Shown: positions 10,966 through 23,449, counted from the first letter of the stretch. The stretch is 64,000 nt of DNA from Sweltsa coloradensis (GCA_024449915.1 JAMZAV010000767.1:424372-488371), one strand, 5' to 3'. Numbers and translations: made by a program. The notes: generated by a model not told the origin, from the sequence alone.

Positions 10966-11510
10966 GGTTATTATTTATCTATCTCTAACAGCAGGTATCA
11001 AAACCCACAAGTGTTAGGTATAACTAAAACTAAACAATTAAAAAATATACTATTCAAAACAATACAAAATACGTTACACATACAAATGATTAAATACCTA
11101 TATGAACAAGTACGATAAAATTAAATTAAAATGTTACAACAAATACAAACAAGAAAAAATTGAATAACAAAAGAATATATAAAAACGGCTTAAAGCCAAA
11201 GATGAATGAAGGGGGGGGGGTGGAAATGAGGTTATAAAATACAAAACTGGTGAAAAGTTGATAAGGTGACAAGAGTGATGAGTCATGTTGGTAAACTGGC
11301 ATAAACAGCTGCTTTAAATAATTGAAGTTTCATTTGGTTGATGTCAATTTCTGGATTAATGGCTAATAATTTGTTGTAGGTGTCTTGTATTCGGTTAATG
11401 GGGGAAAATTTAAAAACATCAATACGAGCACATGGAATTTTGAAGGGTATGTAATTTCTTGTAAATCTTGAAGGGATATGAAACAAACGAAATTACTTTA
11501 TTTAAAATTG
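10966..11510 (-). pseudogene. 5'-truncated non-LTR retrotransposon: ORF2 C-terminal remnant and 3' UTR
   Basis: The minus-strand frame at 11283-11486 reads FTRNYIPFKIPCARIDVFKF, matching in layout the short conserved C-terminal tail of CR1/RTE-like LINE polymerases (TRN-x-Y/P, then R-x-D-V-x-K). A 3' UTR follows down to 10966, ending in TTTTGATACCTGCTGTTAGA and GATAAATAA-type sequence. That 3' end recurs on the plus strand at 58.26-58.44 kb, which confirms a dispersed family and fixes the 3' boundary. Endonuclease and reverse-transcriptase domains are absent; severe 5' truncation is typical of LINE insertion. No function is expected. Confidence 0.55.
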
Positions 11511-13079
11511 TAGCAATTACACAAAACTAGATCACATACGAAATACCTGGGAATGCACCCGTAAACGTTCTACTTAAGCGATCTACTATGTTACACAAAT
11601 TAAACTTAAATGAAGAGATACTCCAATGATTAATATAAACATAACAGAAAAAATGGAAAAAAATCCTGCTGCAAAAAAATGGTATCCAAGTGAGTTAGAA
11701 TGTTGTAAGGGTAGTTGGAGGATAATGTCTAACAACTGTTAATTAAATTAATCCTTAACTTTTGCATTAACAAATGAAGAAATCTTGTGGAAAAATTCAG
11801 TCCTATGCGACGAACGATCTACTTATTTATTTCGTCATCTGCTTCTTGCTCCATGCTTTTAGATTAACTTTCCATTCCTTTCGAAGCAAATCGACAGCCA
11901 AACACAAAAAAGCGTGTAAAACCGGAAACACAAACATGAACTAATAAATTAAACTAAAGCTAAGCTATCTCCTCTTTCTTTCCCTCACTCCTACATCTGA
12001 TCTGTCCATCTCTCTCTCTCAGCCTCCTACATCTGATCTGTCAATCTCCCTAGCTCCCCCCCACCAGAAACACCTGTTACCACCTCACTCACTCGCCGCG
12101 CCCGCTGCATGCTACGAGTGCTACGAGTGTGTGGCGCACTATCACACGACCTACGAAGTGTGCCACACGTGACAGTTCTGACCCGATTAGCGATCTAGTG
12201 GGTGATCACCATCCTCCAAGACGGTCCGGTGCAGGACGGATCTGTTTGTGTGCTTTAATGGATTTACGAACGTGACTCTCGAGATTCTTGGTTTTAGTCT
12301 GAACAACAACTATAGAAAGTCTCGTATTGATTTGTTCATGTCGTTCAGTCAGTCTGTGGTAGGCTAATGAGAGTCACGTATATATTTACATGTTGTTGGA
12401 TGACGAGGAGAATTACTCCTTTTTGTTTTTTAAGTGTCTTCTCCTGTCTGGTCGTGTCTTGGCTTAAGCCCACTGCTAAGTTCCTAAAACCTTGTATGGG
12501 AAGCGGATTCGAAGAGTCATGTGTTGTGAACTAGTTTAGTTTGTGATTACCTTCTATCAACGATAATGTTGCTCCAACATATTATTATACCGTATAGGGC
12601 TCGCAATGAAGTAAATACACTTGCTTACACATCATAATAATATACAGAAAGTGAAGCTCCTCTCCCTACACACGCCATTTTGCTGTCCGTCTCTGAGTGT
12701 GTCACTTTTTAAGATAAAACAGAACATGACCACCGATTAACATGTGTTATATGTTGGACATTGTCCTTCAACAACGACTTTAAGAAATTTTTGGCGACTA
12801 TTGGGAAAGGTTGTATGTTTGATTGCTTAACCCGGCACCTCCACCAAAAGTTATAAACCCTGTACGAGGTTATTCTTGTCTAGTCTTCTTTAACAATCCG
12901 TTGACTCAGTAGCTTCGCTCCCTATTGTGACTGCTCCCGTTCCCTGGCTTGTTTATAATGTGCCTTATTGCATTGATCGAGACGTATGGATCAAATACAC
13001 TTCCTAGTTTTTGTTGCCTTTTTGCTAGTTGCTGTAACAAACATTTTATGCTTAATGATCAGAGTAACATTCCGTTACC
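11511..13079. other. Anonymous DNA with a short direct duplication
   Basis: No gene supported. CTCCTACATCTGATCTGTC occurs twice, near 11989 and 12027, about 38 bp apart. Positions 12060-12260 are GC-richer and CpG-containing, without any recognisable coding frame. Confidence 0.5.
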
Positions 13080-13440
13080 AATTTAAAACATAACAATTCT
13101 TCAAAAAAAAAATTACGTATGCATACAAAGAAAAAATATAACAATCAACAAAAAAATTTCAAATTTACAAACTATACTCATAATAACAATACAAGTTATT
13201 CTATACGGTACCCACATAAATAGTTTTAACACTCTTGATTTTCTAATAAATTTACTCAGTTATCCAACGATTTGATTTCCCTAATCTCTGTTGGCAAGTT
13301 ATTATAATCTTTGATCCTTGAATAAAAAACCGACTTCATAAATTTCCTAGTATTATACAAAAAGGTTAATTTATCATCGTTAAGAATTCTATTCCTCTTA
13401 TTTATTAGTTTGAGATGTACACATTTGCATATGAACAACG
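13080..13440 (-). pseudogene. Second non-LTR retrotransposon C-terminal remnant
   Basis: The minus-strand frame at 13256-13438 includes LYNTRKFMKSVFYSRIKDYN followed by NLPTEIREIKSL. This is the usual end of CR1/Jockey-like LINE ORF2 proteins (R-x-x-x-x-YN-x-LP-x-EI...). A stop (TGA) interrupts it just after LDN, where related proteins would continue. The AT-rich 3' part down to about 13080 is probably its 3' UTR. Nothing upstream of the tail survives. It differs from the 11-kb remnant. Confidence 0.55.
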
Positions 13441-14159
13441 TTTGAACTAACGATAGTTGTTGACACTAGTGTCATAATTGTAAGTAATAAATGTATCTTT
13501 CCATAATTATACAAATTTTGTTGCTACCACTGAACACCAAACTGTGAACTGCCTCGCAACTCGTGCAGCCTTGATGAGCACTCTCTTGTAATTACTGTTC
13601 GTTACTCTCTGTGCTCACGTGTAATTAGAGTGTGGCTGGTTGAATACTCCTACAGCCTGTGATTTATCTCTTGCTACTACCACCCTCTTCACAGCCCGTG
13701 CGGCCCGTGACCTTACACTCCCACTCCCACACAGATTCGCGGCTGTGATGATGCATTAGCCGCTAATACTATGGGCTTTGCATCGTGATTTATGTTGCAT
13801 AACATACATAATCATGCATCCAATATTTATAAGAGCAATATTCGACATTGATAAATATCTCTTTCGTTTGAAATTATTTTCGAACATGTTCGCGTGCATA
13901 CATGTTGTAAAGGAGCTGGTAAGTATAATTATTTTCTCACCTCTGAAGCTACTATTATTTTATCATTACTGTGGGTGTAATAATTTTCCTCCCTTTTCAT
14001 CAGCTCTCACCTTAACAGGATGCTAATCATAATATGATTAATTATAGAGCTAGAAATGAATGTATCCTATTACAATCTCAAATTTTTTACATCTCAAACC
14101 ACTGAAATTCGAACTGTCATTTAAGGCTGTTGTAATCAGGGTAGGGTCAAAACCTTAGA
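13441..14159. other. Anonymous DNA
   Basis: No supportable gene. An 82-codon plus-strand frame at 13778-14026 has no motif and is AT-driven. Confidence 0.5.
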
Positions 14160-14561
14160 AGTCCATGAAAGTTGGCTGAATGAAAGAGTACTTTTAATAA
14201 AACAGCGAATTTTTTTTGTCGGGTCATAACCTCACTATCGACTATTAAATGTGTTTTTTTTGACAATAGTGTAGCCAGCACAGATAGTGCAAAATTAAAT
14301 TTTGTGAATTGGTTTTCTGGATATAAATTCTTAAAACCTTTAGCTACAACTTCAACTATAAGGACAAATAGATTTCTGAAATATCAGTAGGTGTACGATT
14401 TTTTTTTGCCAGACGATACAAAAATAAAAAAATTCATATTTGGTACCATTTGACAGAAAAAATCGTACACCAACTGTATTTTTAGAAATCTATTTGTCCT
14501 TATAGTTGAAGTTGTAGCTAAAGGTGTTAAGAAACTGTATTCAGAAAACCGATTTATTTAC

Positions 14562-14616
<55 letters not shown>

Positions 14617-15185
14617 TTTTTTTTTTTTTTATTTATTTTTTTTTTTATTTATTTATTTGTCAGTAGTACATTACATGGTAATTGCAACAGGTAAAATATA
14701 TATTCTAGTGTGCTGCCCTCAAAAACATAGTTTGAACGAGAGCAGTTCCTAGAGGTAATTGTACAGAGAATTTAATGTTGGTTTTAGTAAAAAGTAATAC
14801 CTAAAGAGTAAAATGTAAAAAGTGAAAAGTAAAAAGTAAAAATTAAAAGTAAGAAGTAAAAAGTAAAAACTAAATTTCTATTATAACAACTCATTTCACC
14901 TATACTATTTATTTTGATATGAAATTATTGCTATGAAGCATAAAAATTAAAAACAAAAAACCGTTCGATAACAATCTGTTACATTTGAGGATGCATTATA
15001 ATTATTATATTATAATTATTATTCTCAAAAATTAATTTTGCAATAATTGTGCTGGCTACACTATTGTCAAAAAAACAACACATAATGGCCAAAAGTAAGG
15101 TTACGTCCCGCCCCAATTTTTTTTCCTGTTTTAAGTAAGGCCCTCTTTCATTCAGAAAACTTTTCAGCAATGTTTCTTCAACTTT
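14160..15185. mobile_element. Foldback element FB2, right arm split by an insertion
   Basis: The left arm (about 14160-14411) and right arm (14458-14550 plus 15022-15185) are inverted copies. The inner part (CTTTAGCTACAACTTCAACT ... GTGTACGATTTTTT) and outer part (GACAATAGTGTAGCCAGCAC; CTGAATGAAAGAG) both match. The right arm is interrupted between about 14551 and 15021 by a (TTTA)n-led insertion. Arms are ~85-90% alike by eye. No coding sequence. Confidence 0.75.
14551..15021 (+). repeat. Insertion in FB2: (TTTA)n array, unknown segment and (AAAAGT)n-like run
   Basis: Positions 14553-14659 are (TTTA)n with poly-T interruptions. Positions 14660-14790 are anonymous, and 14790-14872 are an AAAAAGT/AAAAGT run. 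The segment has no counterpart in the opposite FB2 arm, so it is a later insertion, plausibly a minus-strand retroposed element whose tail is the TTTA array. Confidence 0.65.
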
Positions 15186-15280
15186 CAAATTATCGGCCAG
15201 AGGTGGTACAATAGCCTTAATGACAAAACATATTATAAATCTTATCGCGTTATATTAAACTAATTGCAGGGATAGTACTT

Positions 15281-15440
15281 AATAAATAAATTAATATAGT
15301 GTGTGAGTGTGACCCACTTCTCAATTTCTGACTGCGGTAAACCACGGAACACCTTCTGTCAGGATTGCCGGTCTCGACGGGATTCGAACCCGCTAGATCC
15401 CGATTAAGAGTCTCACGCTAAACGCTTGAGCCAAACATTT
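15281..15440 (-). mobile_element. SINE-K (tRNA-Lys-like head)
   Basis: The minus strand from about 15437 to 15362 reads GGCTCAAGCG..., GAGACTCTTAATC, then GGGTTCGAATCCCG and AGACCGGCAATCCTGAC. GAGACTCTTAATC resembles the tRNA-Lys(CTT) anticodon arm, and GGTTCGAATCC is a perfect Pol III B box. The acceptor stem does not close and a SINE body follows, so this is not a tRNA gene. Related heads lie at 18.0, 27.6 and 30.9 kb. Confidence 0.7.
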
Positions 15441-17220
15441 TTTGTTATTATTTGATAAAGACTGCTGGAAAGTTGTTGAAATACTTTATTTTATTTTATT
15501 AAAAAGTGTTTCATTAACAAAAAAAAGTCCAATGATTAATACATTCAAATACGCTTTAATTTATTGTTTTCTTTCTCAAGAGAACATAAATCAGTTCCTC
15601 ATACCAGTATGACAACTGATGTTACTATTTGAGAAGAGTTATAGATAACTTGTTGAAAACATCAGTTGGTAACAAGTTCACATCAATCAATGGAATGATT
15701 TAACCAAACTATCTCCCGTAAGATCAAGACAAATCTAGTGTCAGTGGGACATGCGTGTTATCTATAGTCATAAACTTGAGCGTCCCATGTGCCCGAACTA
15801 AGTTCAAGCCACATTAGCTAGACGCTATTTACATGTCTGTCTAGACGCTGTAGCAAACAGATTTAAACGGATGTCTACACGGAAGGCAGATATGCATAGT
15901 TTTAAACAAATTAAACATCCTTTAACGATCTTTATTACCATTAGATTGCTTAGTTGTATCATGATAATTATTTACATTGAATGTTTTGAAATGGACTGCC
16001 AACGTTCACAATCAGTGTGGTAACGTAATACTTTATTTAGGAATGCACAATGTGAGCTATGTACAGATTAGTTAATTCATTGCGACCCGCTTCATTTAAA
16101 TATAAAGAGGCAATGACTATGTTCAGGTTATACTTTTCAAGTGTGTTCTCATTCATATAAAAGTAATAAACAAAATCACTGAGTGTTTCAAACAAATTTA
16201 AACAATGTGGAATAATTGCCTCAATTATAAGTCATACTCTCAATTTAATATAAGTTAAGTTTAAAGGTATAAAAAATTATTCGAGTCTCTATGAGAATAG
16301 TGTACAACTTAGACCTAAATTTGGCTGGATATGCGCACGTTTAACCCACTTCTTCAGCATTAATTTTTTTCGTTACTAAATAATCTTCTTTTCTAATATT
16401 CCTCCTTTTTAATATTCAATTTGCGGCTCTCTTTTTTTAATTGGATGTCAATCAAGAAACGCGTGTTATTCACGCATCGTGCTTGAATAAAATTAGCTTC
16501 AAAGAATATTAAATAGAAGTTACCAATCAAATAATTATACGTTTCTGTGTTTTGGAATAAATAATAATAATAGAATCTAAAAGATTAATTATATTTCAAT
16601 CAAAAATGTGACACGTCACAAATTTGTGATGCAAGCAATTTCAAAAAAACAAGTGAGAAGTAATGAGCCCTTAAAATTTTAATTCTTTGAACGGAAATGG
16701 GGACAAGCAAGTTGAAATAAATTACACGCCATGCAGTTTTTTTTGCCATCTACGATAGAGGTTTTGAGCTACGACTTAAGAATCTCCGTGCGCAAATTAT
16801 AAATGTTTTACAGTACAATTTATTAACGTATAATTTACATGAAGAATTCTGGAAATATTTACAACATGCATTTATAGTTAAATCTTAATCATATTCAAGT
16901 TTAAGCTAAGCCGTTTCGAAAGTTGCATGCCGCAATAAAACCAAACGAATAAAAACATCTCTGTAGAAGATCCGGTTAACTAAGTTTCCTTAATTCATTT
17001 CATATTTTAACTGACGAAAAAACATATTCCAAAGTTTGCGTTGAGAACGCGGGCAGATGGGTAATAAAATCACAAGGAAACGAGAACTCTCATCTACTCT
17101 GAAACGTGGTCAATGATGGCACGGGTTGCTATTACTTCTCAACATAAAGTTTATTTATCTCCACATACCTCGTAAATCATATTTGACCTACATAAAATTT
17201 ACCAATACATTTTAATTCGC
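15441..17220. other. Anonymous AT-rich DNA
   Basis: About 1.8 kb with no gene or clear dispersed repeat that I can support. Confidence 0.5.
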
Positions 17221-17530
17221 ACATAAATCCGTTCATTCTTGGGTTGGGGGGCATGTGTAAACTGTGACTTTGGAGCCGTCCTATAGCAACAAAGAACATA
17301 ATACATTTTAAGTTGTTGCTCCGAATTAGTCTTGTTGACTCTGGCATCACCAGCGGGGGGACTCTAGCCAACCACTTTGCTGTTCTCTATTACAATTTCT
17401 TAAATATTCCTGTCTATATTTGGTCATTGATCGCTCGTTTATGGTGTCGGCGCATACAGGGTTGGCTTAGTCTGTTTTAATTATAATTTCACCCTCTCAA
17501 AATCAGTTTTGACTCAGTGGGTAGACGATT
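17221..17530 (+). mobile_element. SINE-G body, head missing
   Basis: Matches the SINE-G body in order: GTGACTTTGGAGCCGTCCTA, GCAACAAAG, the CTTGTTGACTCTGGC block, ACAGGGTTGGCTTAG, and the end GACTCAGTGGGTAGAC. The tRNA-like head present at 27.7 kb is absent or unrecognisable. Diverged from the 27.7- and 50.7-kb copies. Confidence 0.75.
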
Positions 17531-18004
17531 TGTTATTCGTTCGTTTGTGCTGACATGGTTGATTCGCTTTGAACTAAAGTCTGTGTCTGAGTGGGTCGTA
17601 AAAACTTTTTTTATGTCACAAAAACAATTGATCGAGTTAAATTGACAAAATAATGTTTGTTTTGAATAAAACTGAATGTCCCCACACATGTTTGAACACG
17701 TGCATAACAAAATATTCGGATTTTGGACTGGCCAACGTAAGTACAGATTTACATTGTACTCAAAGCACAGACATGATAGTCATTATCGTTGTTTATCAAT
17801 ATGTAAACTTTCACATTAAATATCGAACTTTGTCGTTAATTAGTGTATTTCAAAATGTTTGTATTTAATTTTATCGTGGGAACGTATCCAGGGATATTTG
17901 CAAGCCCCTCTTCAGGTGGATAACTAGGGAATTTGGAATTAAAACTATTGTAAAGTGATATCCTAGAACTGTTAAAGATGATTCAATCCTTTGCATTCAA
18001 AATC
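17531..18004. other. Anonymous DNA
   Basis: No feature supported; the 71- and 73-codon frames here overlap each other on opposite strands and have no motif. Confidence 0.5.
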
Positions 18005-18105
18005 AACGACTCAAGAAGATCCTCTAGTCAGGATTGCCGCGCATGGATTCGAACCGTTAACTTCCGAATCAGTCTCGCGCGTTTCGCTTGAGCTACATCT
18101 GTCAT
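18005..18105 (-). mobile_element. SINE-K head, decayed
   Basis: Minus strand: GTAGCTCAAGCGAAACGCGC, then GACTGATTCGGAAG, GGTTCGAATCCATG and GGCAATCCTGAC. The B box is intact and the rest decayed. Same family as 15.4 kb. Confidence 0.65.
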
Positions 18106-18779
18106 TGTATTGTGAGATTATTTATTAAAGCTCTGAGATGATGTGAGATACAATGTGTTGGTTGTTGATCCAAGTAATCACGTATTTCAATTATTTTCTA
18201 CTTACAAGATTTCTATTTTATTCACGACAAATAAGATTTGAACTTGTGCACGCAACACAATCGAATTAGCATATGACAATTCTTCTCCTTACAATAGGTG
18301 GACTCACCACATGCCAGGGTAAGTAGATAGTCATGTTGTCTGCTTGCCTGATTGCAGTCATCTTAGTATGCAGTATGCATGTATCACAAGTTCCTACGCC
18401 CGTAGTACGTGGATAGCAGTGTGTGGGAGTACAGCACCATGTGTTAACACGATTGCCTGCTTGAGGGTATGCTCCTTTTGAGGCTAACGAGAGAGACTGG
18501 GATATATTTAGTGTCAGAGGTGAGAATCAAGAGTCGACAAGGATGAAGAATGTTTCAAAGGAGGTGAAGCTAAATATAGCTGAAAATAATGAGTTAATTT
18601 TCCAGAATTTAATTTTTGGCTGAAAAATGGGAATATAAAGTTGACATTTTCCCTGTTAACATAACGACGACTTATAATCAAAATTATCCTTTTTTTTTTA
18701 CAAATATCAATGTCTTCTACCATTTTTATAAACAATGGTTTTAAGATCCAATTGAACATTGTATACACATTAAATACAA
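18106..18779. other. Anonymous DNA
   Basis: No supportable gene. The 84-codon minus-strand frame at 18514-18768 has no motif. Confidence 0.5.
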
Positions 18780-18925
18780 TTGTAGTTTTTTTCTCAATTT
18801 CATTAATCGGGAAACACTCCTGTAGGCGTATTTGATTTTATAGAAATCAATCCAGAAATTAAAAATTGGGATGGATTTTTTAATTTCTGGATTGATTTCT
18901 ACAAAAGCAATTGTAGTTGTTTAAA
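18780..18925. mobile_element. tMITE, deletion derivative without tRNA-like core
   Basis: CGGGAAACACTCCTGTAGGC is the tMITE terminal repeat. It is followed by a hairpin (left arm TAGAAATCAATCCAGAAATT at about 18840, right arm AATTTCTGGATTGATTTCTA ending at about 18902) with only TGGGATGGATT left between the arms. In the complete copy at 43.1 kb this space holds a tRNA-like sequence, so the core has been lost here. The right terminus is degraded. Confidence 0.6.
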
Positions 18926-18954
18926 TGACATTTAAATACATTTGTATTTAGATA

Positions 18955-19326
18955 CGTCACCCACTCAGTTACAAAACTGATTTTCAGTAGGGGACTTTAA
19001 ATTAAAGCAGACCAAGCCAACCCTGTAGGCGCCGACACCATTGACGAGCGAACAATGATCAACTAAAGACCGACATATATAATTAAGAAACACCGATTAA
19101 TCAAGCTGGACACGATTCCACCCGCGGACAGCGCCAGAATCAACAAGGCTGATTTGGAACAACCTTAGAATTTATTTTATGCCTAGTTGCTAGGACGGCT
19201 TCAAAGAAGTCACCGTTTTAAATTTTCTAAGCCAAGAACTGATGGACGTAAGTCCACATTATACTTCTGCCAATACCTTCTGCATTGGAAGCAGAACTCT
19301 CGCCACAAGACCTTGGCGGACCACAA
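18955..19326 (-). mobile_element. SINE-G, near full length
   Basis: On the minus strand: a tRNA-Gly-like head (CTTCCAATGCAGAAGG with the TCC anticodon position), then AAGTCCATCAGTTCTTGGCT, TGACTT...GAAGCCGTCCTAGCAAC, the TTGTTGATTCTGGCGC block, CAGGGTTGGCTTGGTC, and the end ACTGAGTGGGTGAC. The head's B box is degraded. Open frames at 19187-19519 are translations of this SINE. Confidence 0.8.
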
Positions 19327-19699
19327 AACGCCAGTTTGTAGTCATTACCCCTCAACAAGTATGGTACAGATTGTTTTTGGTGACTTTGAGGGGCCGAGGG
19401 CGAAGCAAGCGTCACCCAAATTAAACCCGTACCCCTATACCACCAACAAATTACTCATTATTTCATTTTTGTATTCTTCTTTGACGATCGGTTGTTCCCT
19501 CTTTTGGTTCCTTTTGTAACCAGGCTTGTTACTTTTTGTGAAAAATATCGTGCAAATAAAAAAAACTGTACGCCCCTGTCATATAGAATATTTGTAATTT
19601 TGTGTAATGTATAGTAAATTATTTAGGAAAATGCTGACTTGTTTTTATATTTTATTTTATTAATTAATTTAATCATTTTAGAGTGACCAGTGATCAGTG
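19327..19699. other. Anonymous DNA
   Basis: No feature supported between the two SINEs. Confidence 0.5.
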
Positions 19700-20048
19700 A
19701 CGTATGATGATGATGATGAAGAAGGGAGGAGGGGAAACCCGGTACCGGCACGTAGCCTACTCCTTTCGAAAAGTACCAAGAGGACCAACAGCTTTATGTC
19801 CCATCCGAAAGGACGGTGTAACCTTGACAGTCATATAGGTTCCTCCACTTACCCGTACTGCCGAGCAGACGTCGAGGAGAACGAAGCCGTTACACTAGCT
19901 CTCGAACCCTCCATCTGCTCTAACCAGCGGTATACGTGTGTCTCAGGGCAGAGCGGTCACCCACTCTCCCCCTGACCACGCCTGATTCTGCTTAACTTCG
20001 GCGTTCGAGTGGGCACCGGTTAAAGGACCTCGTCTAAACCGCTGGTTG
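19700..20048 (-). mobile_element. 5S rRNA-derived SINE (SINE-5S), second copy
   Basis: The minus-strand head at 20047-19920 begins AACCAGCGGTTTAGACGAGG. It includes CGAAGTTAAGCAGAATCAGG and GAGTGGGTGACCGCTCTGCC (5S-like A and C boxes) and closes with ACCGCTGGTTA, pairing with the start as in helix I. The body shares CCGTCCTTTCGGATGGGACA and GGTACCGGGTTTCCCC with the copy at 751. The tail is (ATC)n-like here rather than ATAAATAA/AAATGT. The box C region (GGGTGACCGC) is closer to genuine 5S rRNA than the other copy. The 92-codon plus-strand frame across it is not a gene. Confidence 0.85.
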
Positions 20049-22000
20049 TTTTCTAATACTCAAAATTTTATTTAATTTGACGTTTTTATTCTATAATCAA
20101 ATAATATCAAACTTTTTATGATTCCTTCATATTTAATACTTATACAAGTAATATAATGAAGAAATAATGTCAAACATATGCGATTAAAATTTAGTCTGAA
20201 AAATTGAACTATGTTATTATGGACAAGCCTGCGTCATCTCAAGATATTTACTACGAATCGTGGATTTATTGACGTCAGTTCCCACATAACCTGTGTCGGA
20301 CTCTGACAGCTGTTAGCCCCATCAATTAAAATCACCCTACTTCAAATATTTACCACCGGTCAACTGTCCAGAAATATGTTGTTTTGGGTCGAATGAGCAA
20401 ATTGTTGTTGGCATATGGTTCTCTCACGACTTAATCTATGGAATACTCTTCTCCTAGTTACCAATAATTACATCTCCTTGCGTTCTTGTTGGGAATAAGA
20501 GTCCCTATAGATTAAGTGATCACATTGCAAGAAGGTAGCTTTTTAATTTAACCCGTCTGACGGTTATCGTGTTTAACAAGTGTTTAAATGCACTTGGCTA
20601 AATGTAAAACGCCTCTTGGGCATTCAACGAGCTGGCGTTAGTGTCTAAATGTTTTCGTTAGATCGCTCGGTAGATCACCTCGATTATCTCGTCCCTCGAA
20701 CTCACGTAGACCCAGTCACGTGACTAGCAGACCGGTCACGCTTGCAAGCTACACGCCGGCAAGAAACAGATATCTCAAATGAAAGCAATCTTTTTGTCCA
20801 TCTGTTGGGATTGGGTGACCTTCGAACCCCACGACCTCTGTTCCTTCCTAATGCCAAAAGGAAAATCAAATCCGTTACAATCAAACTACTTTTGAAGGGA
20901 ATACGTCACGATTTTGAAATTCTGAAAAGAAACATCGTTTTTATAAAAGAGAGTGTTTATTGATTCGGTGGATTTACAAAGATATAAACGTATCTTGAAA
21001 ACGAATATTATTTTTCGTTTTGAAGTTATCGATTTCTTTCAATTTTCAATGACTTGGGCCTACGTGTTTATGTTCTCTTTGTGTTACTTTCTTTCTACAA
21101 TTGACACATTTATTGAAACAATCACGCAAACACATTAATGTAGAACTGGAAATTGCAAGAAAATGATACAAGTTTTATTCAATCTAGTACCGATAACAAG
21201 GTAATAATGTGCGTGAGTTAGTAAAATAATGACAGGTGAAAAGATACAATGATACAAAAACTAGGACCCTTTCCCCCTTTCCCCAATCACATACACGTAT
21301 TATGCAAATAACTACTTAATTTTTTTTTTAGATACAATTTGATTTAATCCTAGAAATTAGTTTTTTAGATTTTTAAATTCAGTAAATATTCCATAATAAT
21401 TTTTGTATTTGTAAATTGTCTATGAACTGTGTTTTTGAGTAATTGCAAAAAATGTGACACTTGAAAATATATTATAACTAACTCTGTTTAACATTCTTAA
21501 AGGTAAATGATAAAACTTACAAAACAGTGCGTTGATTCACAACGGACATGTATATACAGTGGAGTCTCACCCGTAGGTCAATATTACGAATCGTGAAACA
21601 CCAGTTAAGAAACCAGTCACCCAAGTGAGTGTTGAGGAATGTGTGAGTGGAAGTAGGGGGGGGGGGGAGGGCGAACAAGTAGGAAAATAACTTGTTTATT
21701 AATATAATTATTGTTCATTCATTTAGCAAATCGATCTATTTTCAATACAAATAACTATTTGGAAAAAAAATGTGTGCATAACGTTATATGGGCCAACAAA
21801 ATAATACTATTTTATACATAAGCCATGATTACGACTTACGAGACACCTAAAAATAACACTTGGAATTCTTAATACGATATTAATTTATTATAGCAAGGTG
21901 TGTGAGTTTCGGGTTATTTCGGCGCGTCGCGAGGAAACATTGTTCATGAAGATTACATTAAAATCACATTGTTGGTGGTGAGAATTAGAGCTTTAACCCA
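20049..22000. other. Anonymous DNA
   Basis: About 2 kb without a supportable gene. A G-run lies at about 21657-21671. The overlapping frames at 20702-20963 on both strands show no motif. Confidence 0.5.
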
Positions 22001-22420
22001 TAACATAATGTTTTACCACCTTATGTTGATCAAGCTTAAAGGGGCTAAAAACCCCAACAATTATTTTTTACCACGTGATCTATAGCACAATACTACACTA
22101 AAATGACCGTTTAAAAACTTATATCTTGTAACTGTGATTTAACACGAATTTCTTAATTTTTTGGATCCAGTAATTTGCGAAAATTGGTGTTTTGGGAAAT
22201 TTCTTAAATCGGCTTTAACCTGCTTCTTTTTTGGTCCACATAGATACTAGAGCATAGTACCAATCTAAAATGCCCCTTTATAACATCGTGTCTTGAAACT
22301 GTGCCCAAATATACCCTCAAACACGCAAAAATATGCATTACAAAATCACACCCCATCTTGGTAATCTGCATATTTTGACCGAACTATTTGCCCAAATTAC
22401 AAAACAAAATACAGAGGATT
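22001..22420 (+). repeat. Diverged two-copy tandem repeat (~170 bp apart)
   Basis: The segment near 22073 (GTGATCTATAGCACAATACT ... AAAATG ... TATCTTGTAACTGTG) is echoed near 22240 (ATAGATACTAGAGCATAGTA ... AAAATG ... TGTCTTGAAACTGTG). Identity is moderate, implying an old duplication. No coding capacity. Confidence 0.5.
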
Positions 22421-23029
22421 TACAGAAAAGGCTGTAGAGTACGTCAATAATGGCCAATAATTTTTTGGATCAAAATCCTCCAAGGTCACGGGGCATAAAG
22501 ATCGCCCCCATGTTATTTCTTATGGGAGATTTTTGCCGATGGGACCTAGCTCGAAAAATGTCATGTTTGACAATTTTTTTGGGGGTTATGGTGGCCCCAA
22601 TAATTTTTCTGTTGATTGCTAAATTCATTACTAGTTAGCTGAATGAAATATATTTTTGGAGTTTAGCGGTTAAATAGTAAGAGTTAAAAAGAGTTAAAGT
22701 TAAATAGTAAGTAAGTAAAGTAAGAGAACTTTATATTATGCATTTTTGTCACATTCATAACTTATATGTATATTTTGTACTTTTATTTTAGAACTACGTC
22801 ACAAAATGTAAAACAAACAAAAAATGAATTGAAATTATGCCAAACATAAGAACGCTTTGTTAAAAACAATTAAAATATACGCGAAGAAACAAAATTAATA
22901 ATTTTTAATAATTTAAAAAACTTATTTATCCTCATATTGTATTTTTTAAAATTCTTCTATGTCTTTATAAAGACATAATTCAAATATTTTTCGAACAGCA
23001 CCCAAATTACAACCTGTGGGTGTTATCGT
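22421..23029. other. Anonymous AT-rich DNA
   Basis: No gene supported. Positions 22660-22725 hold an irregular GTTAAATAGTAAG-type simple repeat. Confidence 0.5.
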
Positions 23030-23215
23030 TGACCACCTGTGGCGAGTATCTATCTGAAAGACGGATGGCAACAACTAACTTGACACCCACGTATACACCG
23101 CGAAGTCATTCGCCATCACCGAAACACAAGCGCCGCTGACTCTTTCCCTCGTTCTGTATAAATAACCCGGGGCTTTCCAGATGTAATGTCGTACTGACAT
23201 GTTTAGACTAGGTAC
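23030..23215 (+). promoter_or_regulatory. Candidate TATA-type core promoter
   Basis: TATAAATA at 23157-23164 follows about 120 bp that are GC-richer than the surroundings. An initiator-like GTACTGACATG lies about 30 bp downstream (23191-23201). No recognisable coding exon follows; a HINE-1 copy begins at 23450. This is a sequence resemblance only, and AT-rich DNA gives TATA matches by chance. Confidence 0.2.
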
Positions 23216-23449
23216 AAGCGAGAAAGACGGACATTTTACCCAATTGCAATAGAAGGTGCTATATTTTGTTCATATGCATGATGCATGCATGATGGCTACA
23301 GCCCTCAGAAATTCAGCATTAAAAAACAATTTAATGAGCATAATTATTTATTTTCTCCTTTATCCTACGTCAAAACGTAAAAAACAAATGGAGACTCTTT
23401 TAATTCGTCACAACAACAACATTCAAGTCTATGATGGTCACTGAACTAA

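Noticed and set aside
19187..19519. 110-codon plus-strand frame
   Set aside because: Antisense reading through a minus-strand SINE-G.
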